Notes under the pieces: generated by a model
Told to the model about the DNA's origin: nothing
What the model saw: the letters and a program-made list of their open reading frames with translations, nothing else
Database searches by the model: none
Assembly: GCA_949825025.1 (NCBI GenBank)
Contig: OX463786.1
Coordinates: forward strand, 13,239,309-13,303,308
Direction: 5' to 3'
DNA: 64,000 nt
Source: Siphlonurus alternatus
Lineage: Eukaryota; Arthropoda; Insecta; Ephemeroptera; Siphlonuridae
Translations under genes and position numbers: made by a program
Shown here: in pieces, positions 1 to 11,160 of the stretch
How the letters are laid out: each line of letters opens with the position of its first letter
Position numbering within the stretch: position 1 is the stretch's first letter

Positions 1-49
1 AACATCGCCTAAATAAAGACATTATTCTATTCTATTCTATTCTATTCAA
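1..49 (+). mobile_element. Retroposon 3' tail with (TATTC)n
   Basis: AAATAAAGACATT followed by about five TATTC units resembles the 3' terminus of a LINE or SINE: a polyadenylation-like signal, then a short tandem tail. A similar AATAAAGAC tail with ATTT repeats occurs near 49010. The body lies outside the window, so the family cannot be named. Confidence 0.35.
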
Positions 50-2527
50 ATATCCCCGCCCGGACCGGACGAAATACCCCCGGACGAAATACTCCCGGAC
101 GAAATATCCCCGGACGAAATACTCCCGGACGAAATACCCCCGGACGAAATACCCCCTTGTAAGTGGAGAGGGGCGGGCGACCAACACGGGAGGGGAAGTT
201 GACTTTATTTATAAAATTTTCACAACAAATATGTATCATATATAATATTCAAAGTATATTATTTATAGTTAATGCCGTATCAAGATCTCAAATTGCGTAT
301 TTAATTTTATTATACCAAAACATACTCAAAATTGTGCCGCAAACAAACGATTTTTGTATATATATGCTATGCTTACTTTGATTGTGCGGCAATTATAAAT
401 TGTCTCAGCGTTTTGCAGCAAGATTTTGAAGGTTTTTAAACGATTTTAGGTTTTTAAACCTAGGTATGTGCCCCTAGCGATTTGAGCAAAGCCCGAAATT
501 AACAAATATTTCGGGCTTTGCTCATTTAAATTTGAACATTTCTATAAGTGCTCAAATCGAAAAAAGCAATCCCCGACGAGAAGTTTTATTTCGGGGTTCG
601 CTCCTTTAAATTTGCTCATTTCTAAAAGTGCCCAACTCGAAAAAGGCCACCCCGACGAGAATTTTTATTTCATGCTTTGCTCACTGTTTTGATCATTTCT
701 AGAAGTGCAAATGAAAAATAATAGCTGGAAATTGCGCCGTATTATAGCAATAAATAATAAGATAATGTAAATTTAATAATATTTTAATTATATCACTTTT
801 TTAATTTATTGATAAACATACAAATTTAACATTAATAGCGTGTATAGTATTTTTTTTTTTTTTTTATTAAAACATTTCTTTCTGTATTATTCAAGTCATA
901 TTGAAAAAATACGATTTTTTCACACTGAGAGACACTTTCAATTTTTTTATTATTATCATTTTTTTATAATTAAAGGTATGATTACAATTTATATACTCTA
1001 GCAATGAATTCCAGGTAGCAGATGAACAATTTCTAAGTTCAGATGACGTACCACACATGACAAAGAAAAGAGTGTCTCAGATCAGCAGCAGCATTAGCAA
1101 ATTCAAAGCAAGGTTTTGTGTTTTGCAACGCAACTATAAGAAAGGTTGTCAATCTAAAACATGTTATGCAAAGAAAAAATTTAGTTGAAATTGATAATGC
1201 CATGATAGTAATCCCTGCAAAAATAAGTCAAGTTCAGGTAATATTAAGATCAGGTATTAATCAGGTATAATATTTATTTATTTTAAATTAATAGGTTTGG
1301 TACTATTTATCTTGAGGAGCTCTGTGCTTCTTAGCAAGTTCTGTAAATTAAGTTAAAAAGATTTTATAATATATCAGCTGTAAAAAAAAAAAAAAAATAT
1401 TTAAATTAACTAACATAAAATATTAATATAAAAATAAAAAGTGTGACAAAATCGTATTTTTCAGTATGACTTGAATAAAAAAGAAAGAAATATTTTAATA
1501 AAACAATAATGTACACGCTAATGCTAAATTTGTATTTTTGTTACTTAATTAAAAAAGTGATGTATGCAATTAAAATATTATTAAATTCACAATATTTTAT
1601 TATTTTAATTATTTATTACAAATTATTACTATAATACGGCACAATTTCCAATTATTATTTTTCACTTTGCTTTGAGCACTTCTAGAAATGATCAAAACAG
1701 TGAGCAAAGCCCGAAATAAAACTTCTCGTCAGGGTTTGTATTTTTCGAGTTGAGCACTTCTAGAAATGATCAAATTTAAATGAGTAAATTTAAGCTCGAA
1801 ATAAAACTTCTCGTCGGGGTTTGCTTTTTCCGATTTGAGTCATTTGAGCACTTCTAGAAATGGTCAAATTTAAATGAGTAAATTTAAGCCCGAAATAAAA
1901 CTTCTCGTCGGGGTTTCCTTTTTTCGATTTGAGCACTTCTAGAAATGTTCAAATTTATATGAGCAAAGCCCAAAATATTTGTTAATTTCGGGCTTTGCTC
2001 AAGTCGCTAGGGGCACACCTAGATGTGCGCATTGAATTCGGGCTTTGGTGGCAACATATATAAATAGAAAAGGAAGGAATAAATAAGGAAATAAATAGAA
2101 CAACAAGTAAATTAAGTTTCTTCAGGAGGGGTACACATGCTACATTAAGTGTTCACGGCACCTATAGCACCGGGGGACCAAAAACAATAAAAAATATTGC
2201 AGTTTTAATTTTTAGACCTATACCAATCGAATCAGAATTAAAAATTACACTAAAAAAACTTACTTTTTAAATTTTTTTTAAGTAAAAAATTATATAGGGA
2301 CGATTTTGAAAATTTTTGGTTAAAAAAATCTAAAAAAAATGCAATAAACTCTTATAATTAACATGCATAAAATGTATCGTATCAAAATATATTACACATT
2401 AATTTTAATTTGATATGAATGATATATATATGATAAATCAATGCAAAATGTATTGGCCTAACGTTACTAACTTCCTTCTTTAATACGACGCGTGTGACGT
2501 CAGACAAACGACAGAAAAACAGACTTT
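50..2527. mobile_element. Fold-back element G, copy 1 (truncated)
   Basis: Long inverted arms flank a unique centre (about 1000-1400). Arms carry a 15-bp minisatellite (from about 57) and degenerate 80-100-bp tandem units with motifs such as GAGCAAAGCCCGAAAT and CACTTCTAGAAATG (480-720 and 1670-2000). The whole is collinear, in inverted orientation, with the element at 45908-50131. The left end is cut inside the minisatellite, and the right end stops at about 2527 within the AGACTTT sequence, where the full copy continues to its terminal minisatellite. No transposase ORF is visible. Architecture resembles Foldback/Galileo-type elements; that placement is inference. This copy lacks the mariner and the 178-bp palindromic insert found in copy 2. 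Confidence 0.75.
57..155. repeat. 15-bp minisatellite of element G arm
   Basis: Tandem units of the form CCCCCGGACGAAATA, with variants beginning CTCCC and TCCCC, about six in a row. The same array, with CGGACCAAATA variants, forms both ends of the complete copy (45914-46055 and 49965-50126), so it is a terminal component of the element and not an independent satellite. The open reading frame with repeating RTKYP-like pentapeptides is an artefact of the 15-bp period. Confidence 0.85.
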
Positions 2528-2639
2528 GAGTACGTTCGAGGTGACTGTCCAACCCTGTCCGGACTGGTCTGTGAAAATGGCGGCATATTTTGGTCACGTG
2601 GTCTGAAACGTCATATTTACGTCACTGTCTGGTTTTGAA

Positions 2640-4050
2640 GAAAAAACGCGCAGTCCGACGGATCGACTGCTATCAGCTGTCGGGCGCGTGAAAGGGGGCG
2701 TACAGTACTTTTTGGTACAGTAAAAATGGAGCCTGCTGCTGTAGATCGCTGCAATTAATAGAGAAAAGGTGCATGTATCCCGTCCCGCCCAAGGATTGCG
2801 CCAAAATTACCAAAACATTGCGCATTTCGAGTATTGCGACGCATTTCGTTGTTCAGTTTAGTTCTACAGTCCGACTATAGAGGGACTCGTCCGACTTTTT
2901 AGCCGGACCGCTCAACACCGGCCGGACTGCGGAAGTGACGTCATGAGAGGGAAGGTAAGGAGGGGAAATGGACGGCAGTCCGACTGTAAAAAAACGATTT
3001 TAGACGGTCCGGACCATGCCCAACTCGACATGTCGCATCTTGCATTGTTCGGATTGTTCCTGCTGTCCAAGTTAGAGGGCAAATTTGGTCATGCAGATTT
3101 TATGTATAAAAAAATATATATTTAATTTTCTACCACGTTAAATTAATGATATAATTAATATAGTAATTATTAGCTGTGATGTCAATATTATTTCAAGTAG
3201 CGATCGACACATTTTATATTTTGGAGTAATATTTAAAAAAAAAAAATGTAAATATTTAAAGAGAAAAAGAAACAGCAACCAATAAAAAAAAACTTAAAAA
3301 CAAATTTACTGAATTTTAAAGAAAAAAGTATGTGATTACTGATTACATTATATAAATTTCGCGAATAATATATTTATTCACGGTTACAATTTTCTTGCTG
3401 GTTTGCATGCATGGAAATTTAAATGACAAAATTTAATATCTTGTTCAAGTAGAAAATAACTAAACACGAAAAATTATGCAAAATTAAAAAAAAGATTTTT
3501 TGTATCTACGATATATATAATTATTAAAAATATATTATATATAATAATCATCGTTGAGCAAATTATCTAGTAGATAAAAAAAAAAAAATCCATGCATGCA
3601 AAGCAGCAAGAAAAACACTTGAAACCGTAAATAACAATATATTATTCGCGAAATTCATAATTATTATGTAATCACATACTTTTTTCTTTAAAATTCAGTA
3701 AAGTTATTTTTAAGTTTTTTTTATTGGTTGCTGTTTCTTTTTCTCTTTAAATATTACTCCAAAATATAAATGTGTCGACATCACAGCTAATAATTACTAT
3801 ATTAATTATATCATTAATTTAACGTGGTAGAAAATTAAATATATATTTTTTTATACATAAAATCTGCATGACCAAATATTTTTGCCCTCTAACTTGGACA
3901 GCAGGAACAATCCGAACAATGCAAGATGCGACAGGCATGGTCGAGTTGGGCGAGGCAATTTCAGAAGTTACGATGGGGGAGGAAAGAGAAACAAAAGTTT
4001 TGCTGCGTTCTGTTCTGGCCGCACGTGCCGGCCCAGCCAGCGCGATATAA
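2640..4050. mobile_element. Palindromic DNA element with GC-rich ends
   Basis: Sequence from about 3012 to 3450 returns inverted at about 3590-3955. For example the left arm has TTGTTCCTGCTGTCCAAGTT and the right arm its reverse complement; both contain the TAATTATTAGCTGTGATGTC block. The outer left part (2640-3000) repeats CAGTCCGAC or CGTCCGAC at least four times and contains TGACGTCA. It directly follows truncated element G1, so it may have replaced that element's right end. No transposase is seen. Small ORFs here are arms read through and are not proposed as genes. Confidence 0.6.
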
Positions 4051-5220
4051 TAAATTTTTATAATAATATTTTATGTGGTACTTGTTCAGTCATTAAAATC
4101 TCCAGATTTAATTAAATTTAATAAGAATACTGAATTATTGTATGCTGCTCTGCTCTACATCTAGATGATAATAAATAAATACTAAAAGACATGCTTATTC
4201 CAATAACAATTTTAAAACAATAAATTTGAATAAGTAAAAATGCAAAGCGAGATCGAAAAACACAATAAACACATATGATGCCACAATTTTTATAGTTTTT
4301 ATTGAACACTCTTACACTGTACATATTTATTGCATTCATAATAAATTATGTTTTCTTGTAAATTTTAACTATAATATAATTATATAATGATTGGAAAATA
4401 TCGATCAAATATATAATTTCCTACTTTCTTGAAAAAAAAAAAATCTCGTGCAAAAGACCCGTACCCCGTACGCAAGAAAAGAGAACAAAATTTTCTATTT
4501 ATAATTATAATTCAATAACACATGATATGGCCGATATGAATAAAAAAATTGTATATTAATTATATGGCGAATCGGTATATATTTCTTTGCCTGTTGCCAT
4601 GATTCATGCATATTATAATTAATACACTGATGACTGATGAGATATTGTAATACGCAAAACAGTATCAAGACTATCAAGATAAACTTCACAGATGCGAGCA
4701 AATAATAAATTTTTTCATCATACTAAAAGTTGTTATTTTATTATATGAATAGAAACTTTTCAGATCAGCTGCTGGTTGGTCTTTCCAATTAAATTATTAA
4801 TTAAATCCATATGTGTAGTACAATAAAATATTAAAAAAAAAAAAACGTATTACAGAAATGCAGCAAATAAATCATATTATAAGAACATTATTATATTATG
4901 TTATCGTTTTTCTGTACAAAATTAGCGCAAGCTAAAATAAATAACTATTAATTAGTTTATTAATTATTATTAATTAGTAACATTCGATTCCTTTGCAAAT
5001 TATTCAATGCTGCTACAGGAAGAGAATTTTTATTTTAGCACTACCAGAATATTTGATTTTTATTATTCAAAAATGTTTTTTTTTTTTTTTTTTACAGAAG
5101 CAACAGGTTGAGACAAAATTTACTAATTTTTACCCCGGATGTAGGTGGGGGAGAAAAAAAAATCTACAAACAGTAGTGAAACGTGAAAGTAGAGTGAAAC
5201 GTACGTACAAATTTGAGTAA
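4051..5220. other. AT-rich DNA, no gene seen
   Basis: Homopolymer runs and short AT repeats only. ORFs of 60-75 codons lack recognisable motifs, splice context or codon structure. If IRP1 continues to the left, this lies in its intron 10. Confidence 0.5.
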
Positions 5221-5274
5221 GTTGAGTAGAAGGAGTGGAGGGGAAATTGTGAGGAGAGGGTTGAAGAAGAAAGC

Positions 5275-5326
5275 AACCAATCACGACGCATCTAACAACC
5301 AATCACGACGCATCTAACAACCAATC
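5275..5326 (+). promoter_or_regulatory. Three CCAAT boxes at exact 22-bp spacing
   Basis: CCAAT occurs at 5277, 5299 and 5321. The first two lie in a tandem 22-bp unit (AACCAATCACGACGCATC then TAAC); the third begins another unit that diverges. Twenty-two base pairs is about two helical turns, placing the boxes on one DNA face, as in NF-Y-dependent promoters. The block is GC-richer than its surroundings and is followed by a G/C-rich stretch (5341-5390) suitable for a start region. NF-Y binding is inference. Confidence 0.55.
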
Positions 5327-5339
5327 AGCATTGAGCGTG

Positions 5340-7343
5340 ACTCTTGCCGCGTTGCGGGTTGCAGAGTTCAAAACCCCCGAGGGAGGGACAAAAATTTTTT
5401 AGTTGCTTGTGAACTTTCATCGAGTTTGGTTGTGCTTATAATGTTGGTGAAGTGAAATTTTGGTGATCTCGAAATATATAATCGTGACTAGAATTTCACT
5501 TCACTAATAATTAGCATGTAAATCAACTCTTGATAAGAATCTTCAAGCTATAGTCTACTGCAAAATAATTTGTCGCCCAGCCTGCACCAAGCAATCTTTC
5601 ACTTTCAACTTTGGTGCTAAAGTGGTATGATTCATTTTAACGTCATACCGCGATAGCAACAAAGACGAAAGTCGAAGATATTTTCACCGAATCGCCGTGG
5701 ATAGGGAAGACCTTGTTTGACGATTTTTTTTTTATTTTGTTCGCCTGCTGATATCTACGATTTTTTCTGTGTTTTAGCTACATGAATACTGGGATGTGGT
5801 GTATATTTTTCAATTATATCACAGCTTAGTATTTATAAAGCTAATTTACGTTTATGACGACTTGTTTTGTTTTAATCCATATTTTCTATGCATATTTTTT
5901 CTAGCGTTAGGCCGCAATTCTTTTACTCTACTTTTAATTTACTGAATCGTTGGTGGTGCAAGATTTTATCTTTTTTTTTTTTGCACATATTGTTTTTAAT
6001 AATGAACTCTGAATTATATGCAATTATGCATATTATTTTCATAAAATCTGTCTTTTTGAAATTATTAGGGGAGGAAACTGCAGTTATTATTTTCACGTGC
6101 AAATTTTTTTAGGGCCGGCGGTTAACTGTTTTGGGGTTTGCTTGCAGAATTTTGTGCATGATCATGTTTTTGTTCCCAGTTCTTCTAAATCAAATTTGAA
6201 CTTGGGGGTTTAATCATTTGATTGATATTCATACTGTTTTTCTAAAGCTATGATGTCATTAAATGATTATTCTCGCCGGTAGCAATCCATCGCCGTAGTC
6301 TACTGAATTTTGGTTGCAGAATCTTATGAGCAAATCACCTTTCCCCGATATGGAATTAAAATATCAGGTACAGGTAATTTGCTCCTTAGAAATTTGTAGA
6401 ACTCTTCGAAATCTACTGATGGAGACTTAAATTATAATAGTAACATGTTTTCACCTATAAAGTTTGTATTATAGGATTTTCAGATTTGCTTGTATGCTTT
6501 TAATCGCCATGTCATTATTTGCAGTTGCAGGGTATGCATATCCAAATTTTCATTTTGGTCGGGGAAACTTTTTTTTTAATTAATCTAACTGACAATTGGT
6601 TAATGCGGCCTGCTGTATTGAAGTATGTTTTCTTATATTTGTGCATGATTTTATCATTTATTATAATATGATTGTATGAAAAGGTTACATAAAAATTATG
6701 CGTTGTATGAAAAGGTTACATAAAAATTATGCGTTGCTGCTTTGAGATTTGTGAATAAATTACTTCGGTGTCCTCGGCTTCATCAGTTTTGTTTCACATG
6801 GCCGTAGGGGGGGCCATGGAATCTAGATGACTTGGTATTTGACAGTCACTGGGTGACATGGTCCCTGTCTGCGCATGTGATCAGCAACAAGGGAAGATGT
6901 CTTAACGGCTCTAGATGTAAGTTTGCTTCGGTGGGGGTGACATTTGGTTCATCACCGGGAAACTTTCATCCAAAGTCTTAAGGCTGAACTACTGATTAAT
7001 AGAAGAAATGCTGTGTTTTTTTGTACTGGTGTTGGTTAAAAAAGGTATATTGAAAGAATGGTATACTATTTTGATATGCGAAGTTTGTATGTATTTCTGA
7101 AATTTTGGGTAGTTTAAAAAGTTTTCATTTAAAAATTTGTAATATTTTCAACATGATTTATATATTTATACTGTATGGGCTATTATAATTTGTAATGTTT
7201 TTTTAGAATGTTTCTCAATATGTTCTATTATTTTTATGCATGCATGTCTTTTATTTATTGTTCTCTGCTGTATAAAGTAATTATATGTAATATCATATAT
7301 TATGTACACTATTTTTATATTATGCATAAGAGTGTTCAATAAA
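5340..7343 (+). ncRNA. Candidate long non-coding transcript
   Basis: No long ORF is present, but the region stands out from the local background. It begins just after the CCAAT cluster and ends at an AATAAA signal (7338-7343). It contains a 13-bp perfect stem (GTGAAGTGAAATT near 5449 pairing with AATTTCACTTCAC near 5500), a second stem (GCACCAA with TTGGTGC, about 5585-5622), and a mixed-composition block at 6760-6990 unlike the flanking AT-rich DNA. A 32-bp direct duplication containing TATGAAAAGGTTACAT lies at about 6671-6734. It would run antisense inside IRP1 intron 10. It might instead be an old mobile element or an unrecognised gene with introns. Transcript borders and orientation are inferred only. 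Confidence 0.3.
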
Positions 7344-7345
7344 AA

Positions 7346-8062
7346 TTAAAATAATAAACTGATCAACTGACCCAGTGTTAAAAAAAATCCATTCATGAAA
7401 ATTGTGGAAAGAAAAAAATAATAAAAAAATTCTCCTCGACATCCCCATCAGTAGCTTAGATATCAGCTAGGTATGCATATATATACAAAAAACAAGCTAG
7501 TTTCATGGAGAAATGTAACTTCAATGTTAAAAAATAAAATTAGTTAACTTAAGGGTAAGGTAACGCCACCAATGTTAAAAAAAATCCCTCTCACAAAAAT
7601 TCTGAAAAAAATTTAAAATGTTCTCCTCTACACCCCCTATCAGTAGCTTAAATATCAGGTATACAAATACGATCTAGTTTTTGAGTTATGAATTTTTAAA
7701 GTTGACCAATTTAACATGGGAGTTTCATTTCTCCATGTTAAAGTAGTCAACTTTAAAAATTTATAACTCAAAAACTAGATCGTATTTGTATACCTGATAT
7801 TTTAGGTACTGATAGGGGGTATAGAGGAGAACATTTTAAATTTTTTTCAGAATTTTTGTGAGAGGGATTTTTTTTAACATTGGTGGCGTTACCTTACCCT
7901 TAAAAAATTAATAACTAAAAAACTAGCTTGTTTTTGTATACCTGATACTTTAGATACTGACAGGGAAGTAAAGGAGAGCATTTTAATTTTTTTTTCTTCA
8001 TAATTTCCATGAATGGGATTTTTTTAGCATTGGGTCAGCTGATCCGTGTTATTATACCTTAA
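7346..8062. mobile_element. TTAA fold-back element family B, copy 1, split by A1
   Basis: The outer halves match the family-B palindrome seen intact at 54317-54679. The right end reads GGGTCAGCTGATCCGTG and closes with CCTTAA; the left end is degenerate (GATCAACTGACCCAG after a TTAA at 7346). The two halves (7346-7548 and 7904-8062) are interrupted by a complete family-A element. Its right-hand TTAA (8059-8062) is also the left-hand TTAA of the next family-A copy. Confidence 0.7.
7549..7903. mobile_element. TTAA fold-back element family A, copy A1
   Basis: A 355-bp near-perfect palindrome opens TTAAGGGTAAGGTAACGCC and closes with the reverse complement. TTAA at both ends suggests piggyBac-type target duplication. 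Arms of about 165 bp meet at a short non-palindromic centre (CATGGGAGTTTCATTTCTCC). It encodes no protein and would be non-autonomous. It sits inside related element B1. Confidence 0.85.
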
Positions 8063-8414
8063 GGGTAAGGTAACGCCACCAATGTTAAAAAAAGTCCCTC
8101 ACACAAAAATTCTGAAAAAAATTTAAAATGTTCTCTACATCCCCTATCAGTAGTTAAAATATCAGGTGTACAAATACGATCTAGTTTTTGAGTTATGAAT
8201 TTTTAAAGTTGGCTAATTTAACATGGGAATTCCATTTCTCCATGTTAAAATAGCCAACTTTAAAAATTCATAACTCAAAAACTAGATCGTATTTGTATAC
8301 CTGATATTTTACCTACTGATATATAGGGGGTGTAGAGGAGAACATTTTAAATTTTTTTCAGAATTTTTGTGTGAGGGATTTTTTTTAACATTGGTGGCGT
8401 TACCTTACCCTTAA
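8059..8414. mobile_element. TTAA fold-back element family A, copy A2
   Basis: Same palindrome as A1, about 356 bp, TTAA to TTAA. Its left TTAA is the right boundary of element B1 and its right TTAA opens the left end of a family-C element (TTAAAGGGACATTG). The centre reads CATGGGAATTCCATTTCTCC. The right arm carries the variant GTGTGAGGG. Confidence 0.85.
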
Positions 8415-8503
8415 AGGGACATTGTACCCACCCTAAAAAAAAGTATTTTTTAAAAGTTACTAACAGTACGAATACGTACTGCACTGTCGCAAGTGCATCA
8501 GTG
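8415..8503. mobile_element. Left end of family-C TTAA element, first tandem copy
   Basis: With the shared TTAA at 8411 this 93-bp block is identical to 8856-8948. It matches the left end of the complete family-C element at 17452 (TTAAAGGGACA, then AAGTATTTTTTA and AAAAGTTAC). The remainder of C resumes only after A4. Confidence 0.75.
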
Positions 8504-8859
8504 TTAAGGGTAAGGTAACGCCACCAATGTTAAAAAAAAATCCCTCTCACAAAAATTCTGAAAAAAATTTAAAATGTTCTCCTCTATACCCCCTATCAGT
8601 ACCTAAAATATCAGGTATACAAATACGATCTAGTTTTTGAGTTATGAATTTTTAAAGTTGGCTATTTTAACATGGAGAAATGGAATTCCCATGTTAAATT
8701 AGCCAACTTTAAAAATTCATAACTCAAAAACTAGATCGTATTTGTATACCTGATATTTTACCTACTGATAGGGGGTGTAGAGGAGAACATTTTAAATTTT
8801 TTTCAGAATTTTTGTGTGAGGGATTTTTTTTAACATTGGTGGCGTTACCTTACCCTTAA
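8504..8859. mobile_element. TTAA fold-back element family A, copy A3 (chimeric)
   Basis: TTAA to TTAA palindrome of about 356 bp. Its left arm matches A4 (CTATACCCCCTATCAGTACC) and its right arm matches A2 (GTGTGAGGG, TTACCTACTGATAGGG). The centre is the A2 centre in reverse orientation (CATGGAGAAATGGAATTCCC). This mosaic suggests unequal exchange between A2-like and A4-like copies. Confidence 0.85.
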
Positions 8860-8948
8860 AGGGACATTGTACCCACCCTAAAAAAAAGTATTTTTTAAAA
8901 GTTACTAACAGTACGAATACGTACTGCACTGTCGCAAGTGCATCAGTG
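8860..8948. mobile_element. Left end of family-C TTAA element, second tandem copy
   Basis: Identical to 8415-8503. It is followed by A4 inserted at an internal TTAA of C, after which C-like sequence continues from 9305. Confidence 0.75.
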
Positions 8949-9304
8949 TTAAGGGTAAGGTAACGCCACCAATGTTAAAAAAAAATCCCTCTCACAAAAA
9001 TTCTGAAAAAAATTTAAAATGTTCTCCTCTATACCCCCTATCAGTACCTAAAATATCAGGTATACAAATACGATCTAGTTTTTGAGTTTTAAATTTTTAA
9101 AGTCGACTACTTTAACATGGAGAAATGAAACTCCCATGTTAAATTGGTCAACTTTAAAAATTCATAACTAAAAAACTAGATCGTATTTGTATACCTGATA
9201 TTTTAGCTACTGATAGGGGGAGTAGAGGAGAACATTTTAAATTTTTTTCAGAATTTTTGTGAGAGGGATTTTTTTTAACATTGGTGGCGTTACCTTACCC
9301 TTAA
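8949..9304. mobile_element. TTAA fold-back element family A, copy A4
   Basis: TTAA to TTAA palindrome of about 356 bp with centre CATGGAGAAATGAAACTCCC, that is, inverted relative to A1. The right arm carries GTGAGAGGG. It interrupts a family-C element: C-left precedes it and C-middle follows it. Confidence 0.85.
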
Positions 9305-9555
9305 TTAAGGCGCAGTAATTTGCATGAACGGAAGAACGTGATGTCACGTCGTCGCTTGCACTGGCTACACAGCACAGCCCTCCTTTTTGCTCCCCCCACT
9401 CTACCTGTTATTTGCAAACATATAGCCCTCCGAGGGCTATGTTTGCAATGTTGTCATGCCTGAGGCTCTACACATTTATTTAATTAATCTAAATTATTGA
9501 TGGTACTGTTCAATATCGGAATGTGATTTATTTTTAACTTTCTTAGATTTAGATT
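9305..9555. mobile_element. Remainder of interrupted family-C element
   Basis: Resembles the inner and right part of the complete C element at 17452-17830: a C-rich stretch with CTCCCCCCACTC, then CTACACATTTATTTAATTAA, then an A/T-rich end containing ATCGGAATGTG. It contains a hairpin (ATAGCCCTC/GAGGGCTAT near 9421). No closing CCCTTTAA is found; the LINE at 9555 probably truncates it. Confidence 0.5.
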
Positions 9556-10390
9556 TTAACGCTCTGCGGCAAATGTGGCTAAACCACGGTGGCTCGCAAT
9601 ATAGTGCTCAACGCACTCTTAAATCCCCCGTAACTCTCCGCCCCCACCACCTCGGACGGCAGGGAGTTCCACTCCCTCACTGTTCGGTTTATGAAGGAAT
9701 ACTTTCCCACATCGCTTCCACTACCCCTGAACTCCAGCTTCCACTGATGATCCCCCCTCCCAATGTATCTACCTTTCCTAGTTCTATCGCTAAACTCGCT
9801 CCAACCTGCCATCTCCCTGTTAACTTTAAACAAATTTCCTAATCGGTTGTACCTTCTCCTTTCCTCGAATGGCTCCCACTCCAAAGTCTGAATCATTTTC
9901 GACACGCTTTCATAATCTTTCCACACCTTTTTGTCATCTGCAACTAATCTCCATTTTCTCATTCTACCCATAACTCTTCTAGCAGCCCTCCGCTGAACCT
10001 TTTCCAACTCCTTCTTTCCAATCTGCCTATATGGGTCCCACACACTACATGCATACTCCAGTATTGGTCTCACTAAGGTCTTATAGGCCTTGTCTCTGAC
10101 AAATACAGTCGTCCCCTTCAGATTTCTCATAACAAACTCCAAATTTCTCCTTCCCTTTGACGTTACATACCTAATATGTTCATTCCAATTCAGCTCTCTC
10201 TGAAGAACCACCCCAAGGTATTTATATTTATCGTCCTCCCTAAGTACCTCGCCTCTCATTAGGTATACTGCATCTTCTTTTACTCTTTTCCTACTAAAAT
10301 TAACTACCGAACATTTGCCAACATTAAGACTCATACCATTTCTTATGCAATAATAACAAGCTTTTTGGTTAAAAAAGTTTATCAAACGTT
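9555..10390 (-). mobile_element. 5'-truncated LINE, 3' part
   Basis: Contains the C-terminal part of a reverse transcriptase ORF (9579-10385) and a short 3' end beyond its stop, finishing in AATCTAAATCTAAG, a simple repeat typical of CR1/L2-like 3' tails. The 5' side stops abruptly at about 10380 in unrelated AT-rich sequence, as expected for incomplete reverse transcription. It inserts beside or within the family-C remnant. Confidence 0.8.
9579..10385 (-). CDS. Reverse transcriptase C-terminal fragment (non-LTR retrotransposon)
   Basis: About 265 codons remain open to a natural stop. Motifs in order are GMSLNVGKC and a YKYLGV block (thumb region), then AYKTLVRPILEYACSVWDPY, KVQRRAARRVMG, LEWEPFEERRRYNRL and a C-terminal REWNSLPSEVV. 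This series is characteristic of CR1/L2/Jockey-group LINE polymerases downstream of the catalytic YxDD segment, which is absent here. There is no genuine ATG at the 5' border; the copy is truncated and cannot be functional. The open frame suggests a fairly young insertion. Assignment to the CR1/L2 group is from memory of family motifs, not a search. Confidence 0.85.
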   Translation of the reverse strand: MINFFNQKACYYCIRNGMSLNVGKCSVVNFSRKRVKEDAVYLMRGEVLREDDKYKYLGVVLQRELNWNEHIRYVTSKGRRNLEFVMRNLKGTTVFVRDKAYKTLVRPILEYACSVWDPYRQIGKKELEKVQRRAARRVMGRMRKWRLVADDKKVWKDYESVSKMIQTLEWEPFEERRRYNRLGNLFKVNREMAGWSEFSDRTRKGRYIGRGDHQWKLEFRGSGSDVGKYSFINRTVREWNSLPSEVVGAESYGGFKSALSTILRATVV

Positions 10391-11160
10391 TTGGTTATTT
10401 ATCAAAATCTGACCAGACAAAAAGATAATGAAGAACATTATTTTGGTTAATTAAACTGTAGACTTAAAACTGCTGCAATGGTAAGAGTGACAATACACTG
10501 CAATCTCTCAATTTGCAGCACTTTTAATCTTTTCGCTTTCAAACAATTTGTACAATGTAATTTGCAGCTGGATGAATGGTAATTCTCTTTGGTGGGTTAG
10601 TGAAAGTTAAATAAAACCCTCCCTGAAGAAGGAGACATTGAGCATATCATGGGGGTTACTGGGGGTGGTAAACAATTCTTTTGCAAAAGACTCTTCATAT
10701 GAAACTACAGCTAGTATATTATCTTACAATTAATAGTAATGACAATACATATTACATAATCAGCAAATATTCATAATTAGTACTGCTTTTACTTCATTAT
10801 ATATTTACTTAATTAATAAATATAAAATGAACAATGTATTAGAAATTTTCAGTACTGATCAATATTTAAATTATATATACCAGACTTCATTTTGAACTGA
10901 TCAATATTTAAATTATATATACCAGACTTCATTTTGACAGATATATGCAGGTTCATTTTTGCTGGTCAGGTAAGCAAGTACGTATTGTGCATTGGTAAGA
11001 AAATTAAATTACTTGCACCATTGCTAGTAGTTATTTGGCGACATCCGTACATCATAACAAGCAGGCGCCTGCTCATCTCATATTCATTGTCTTGAGTCGT
11101 TCGTAAACATTTTCTATCGTTCATTGACCCAAGCAGAGAGCTCTCAAAATGCATCGATCG
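10391..11160. other. Intronic AT-rich DNA with a 42-bp tandem duplication
   Basis: No exon of IRP1 or other gene was found. A unit beginning CTGATCAATATTTAAATTAT and ending CTTCATTTTGA occurs twice in succession at about 10856-10937. Confidence 0.5.

Noticed and set aside
6245..6312. Possible C/D-box snoRNA (ATGATGT ... CTGA)
   Set aside because: The C box deviates from RTGATGA and the flanks do not form a terminal stem.
9573..9842. 89-codon plus-strand ORF
   Set aside because: It is antisense to the LINE reverse transcriptase, which has a clear motif series on the other strand.
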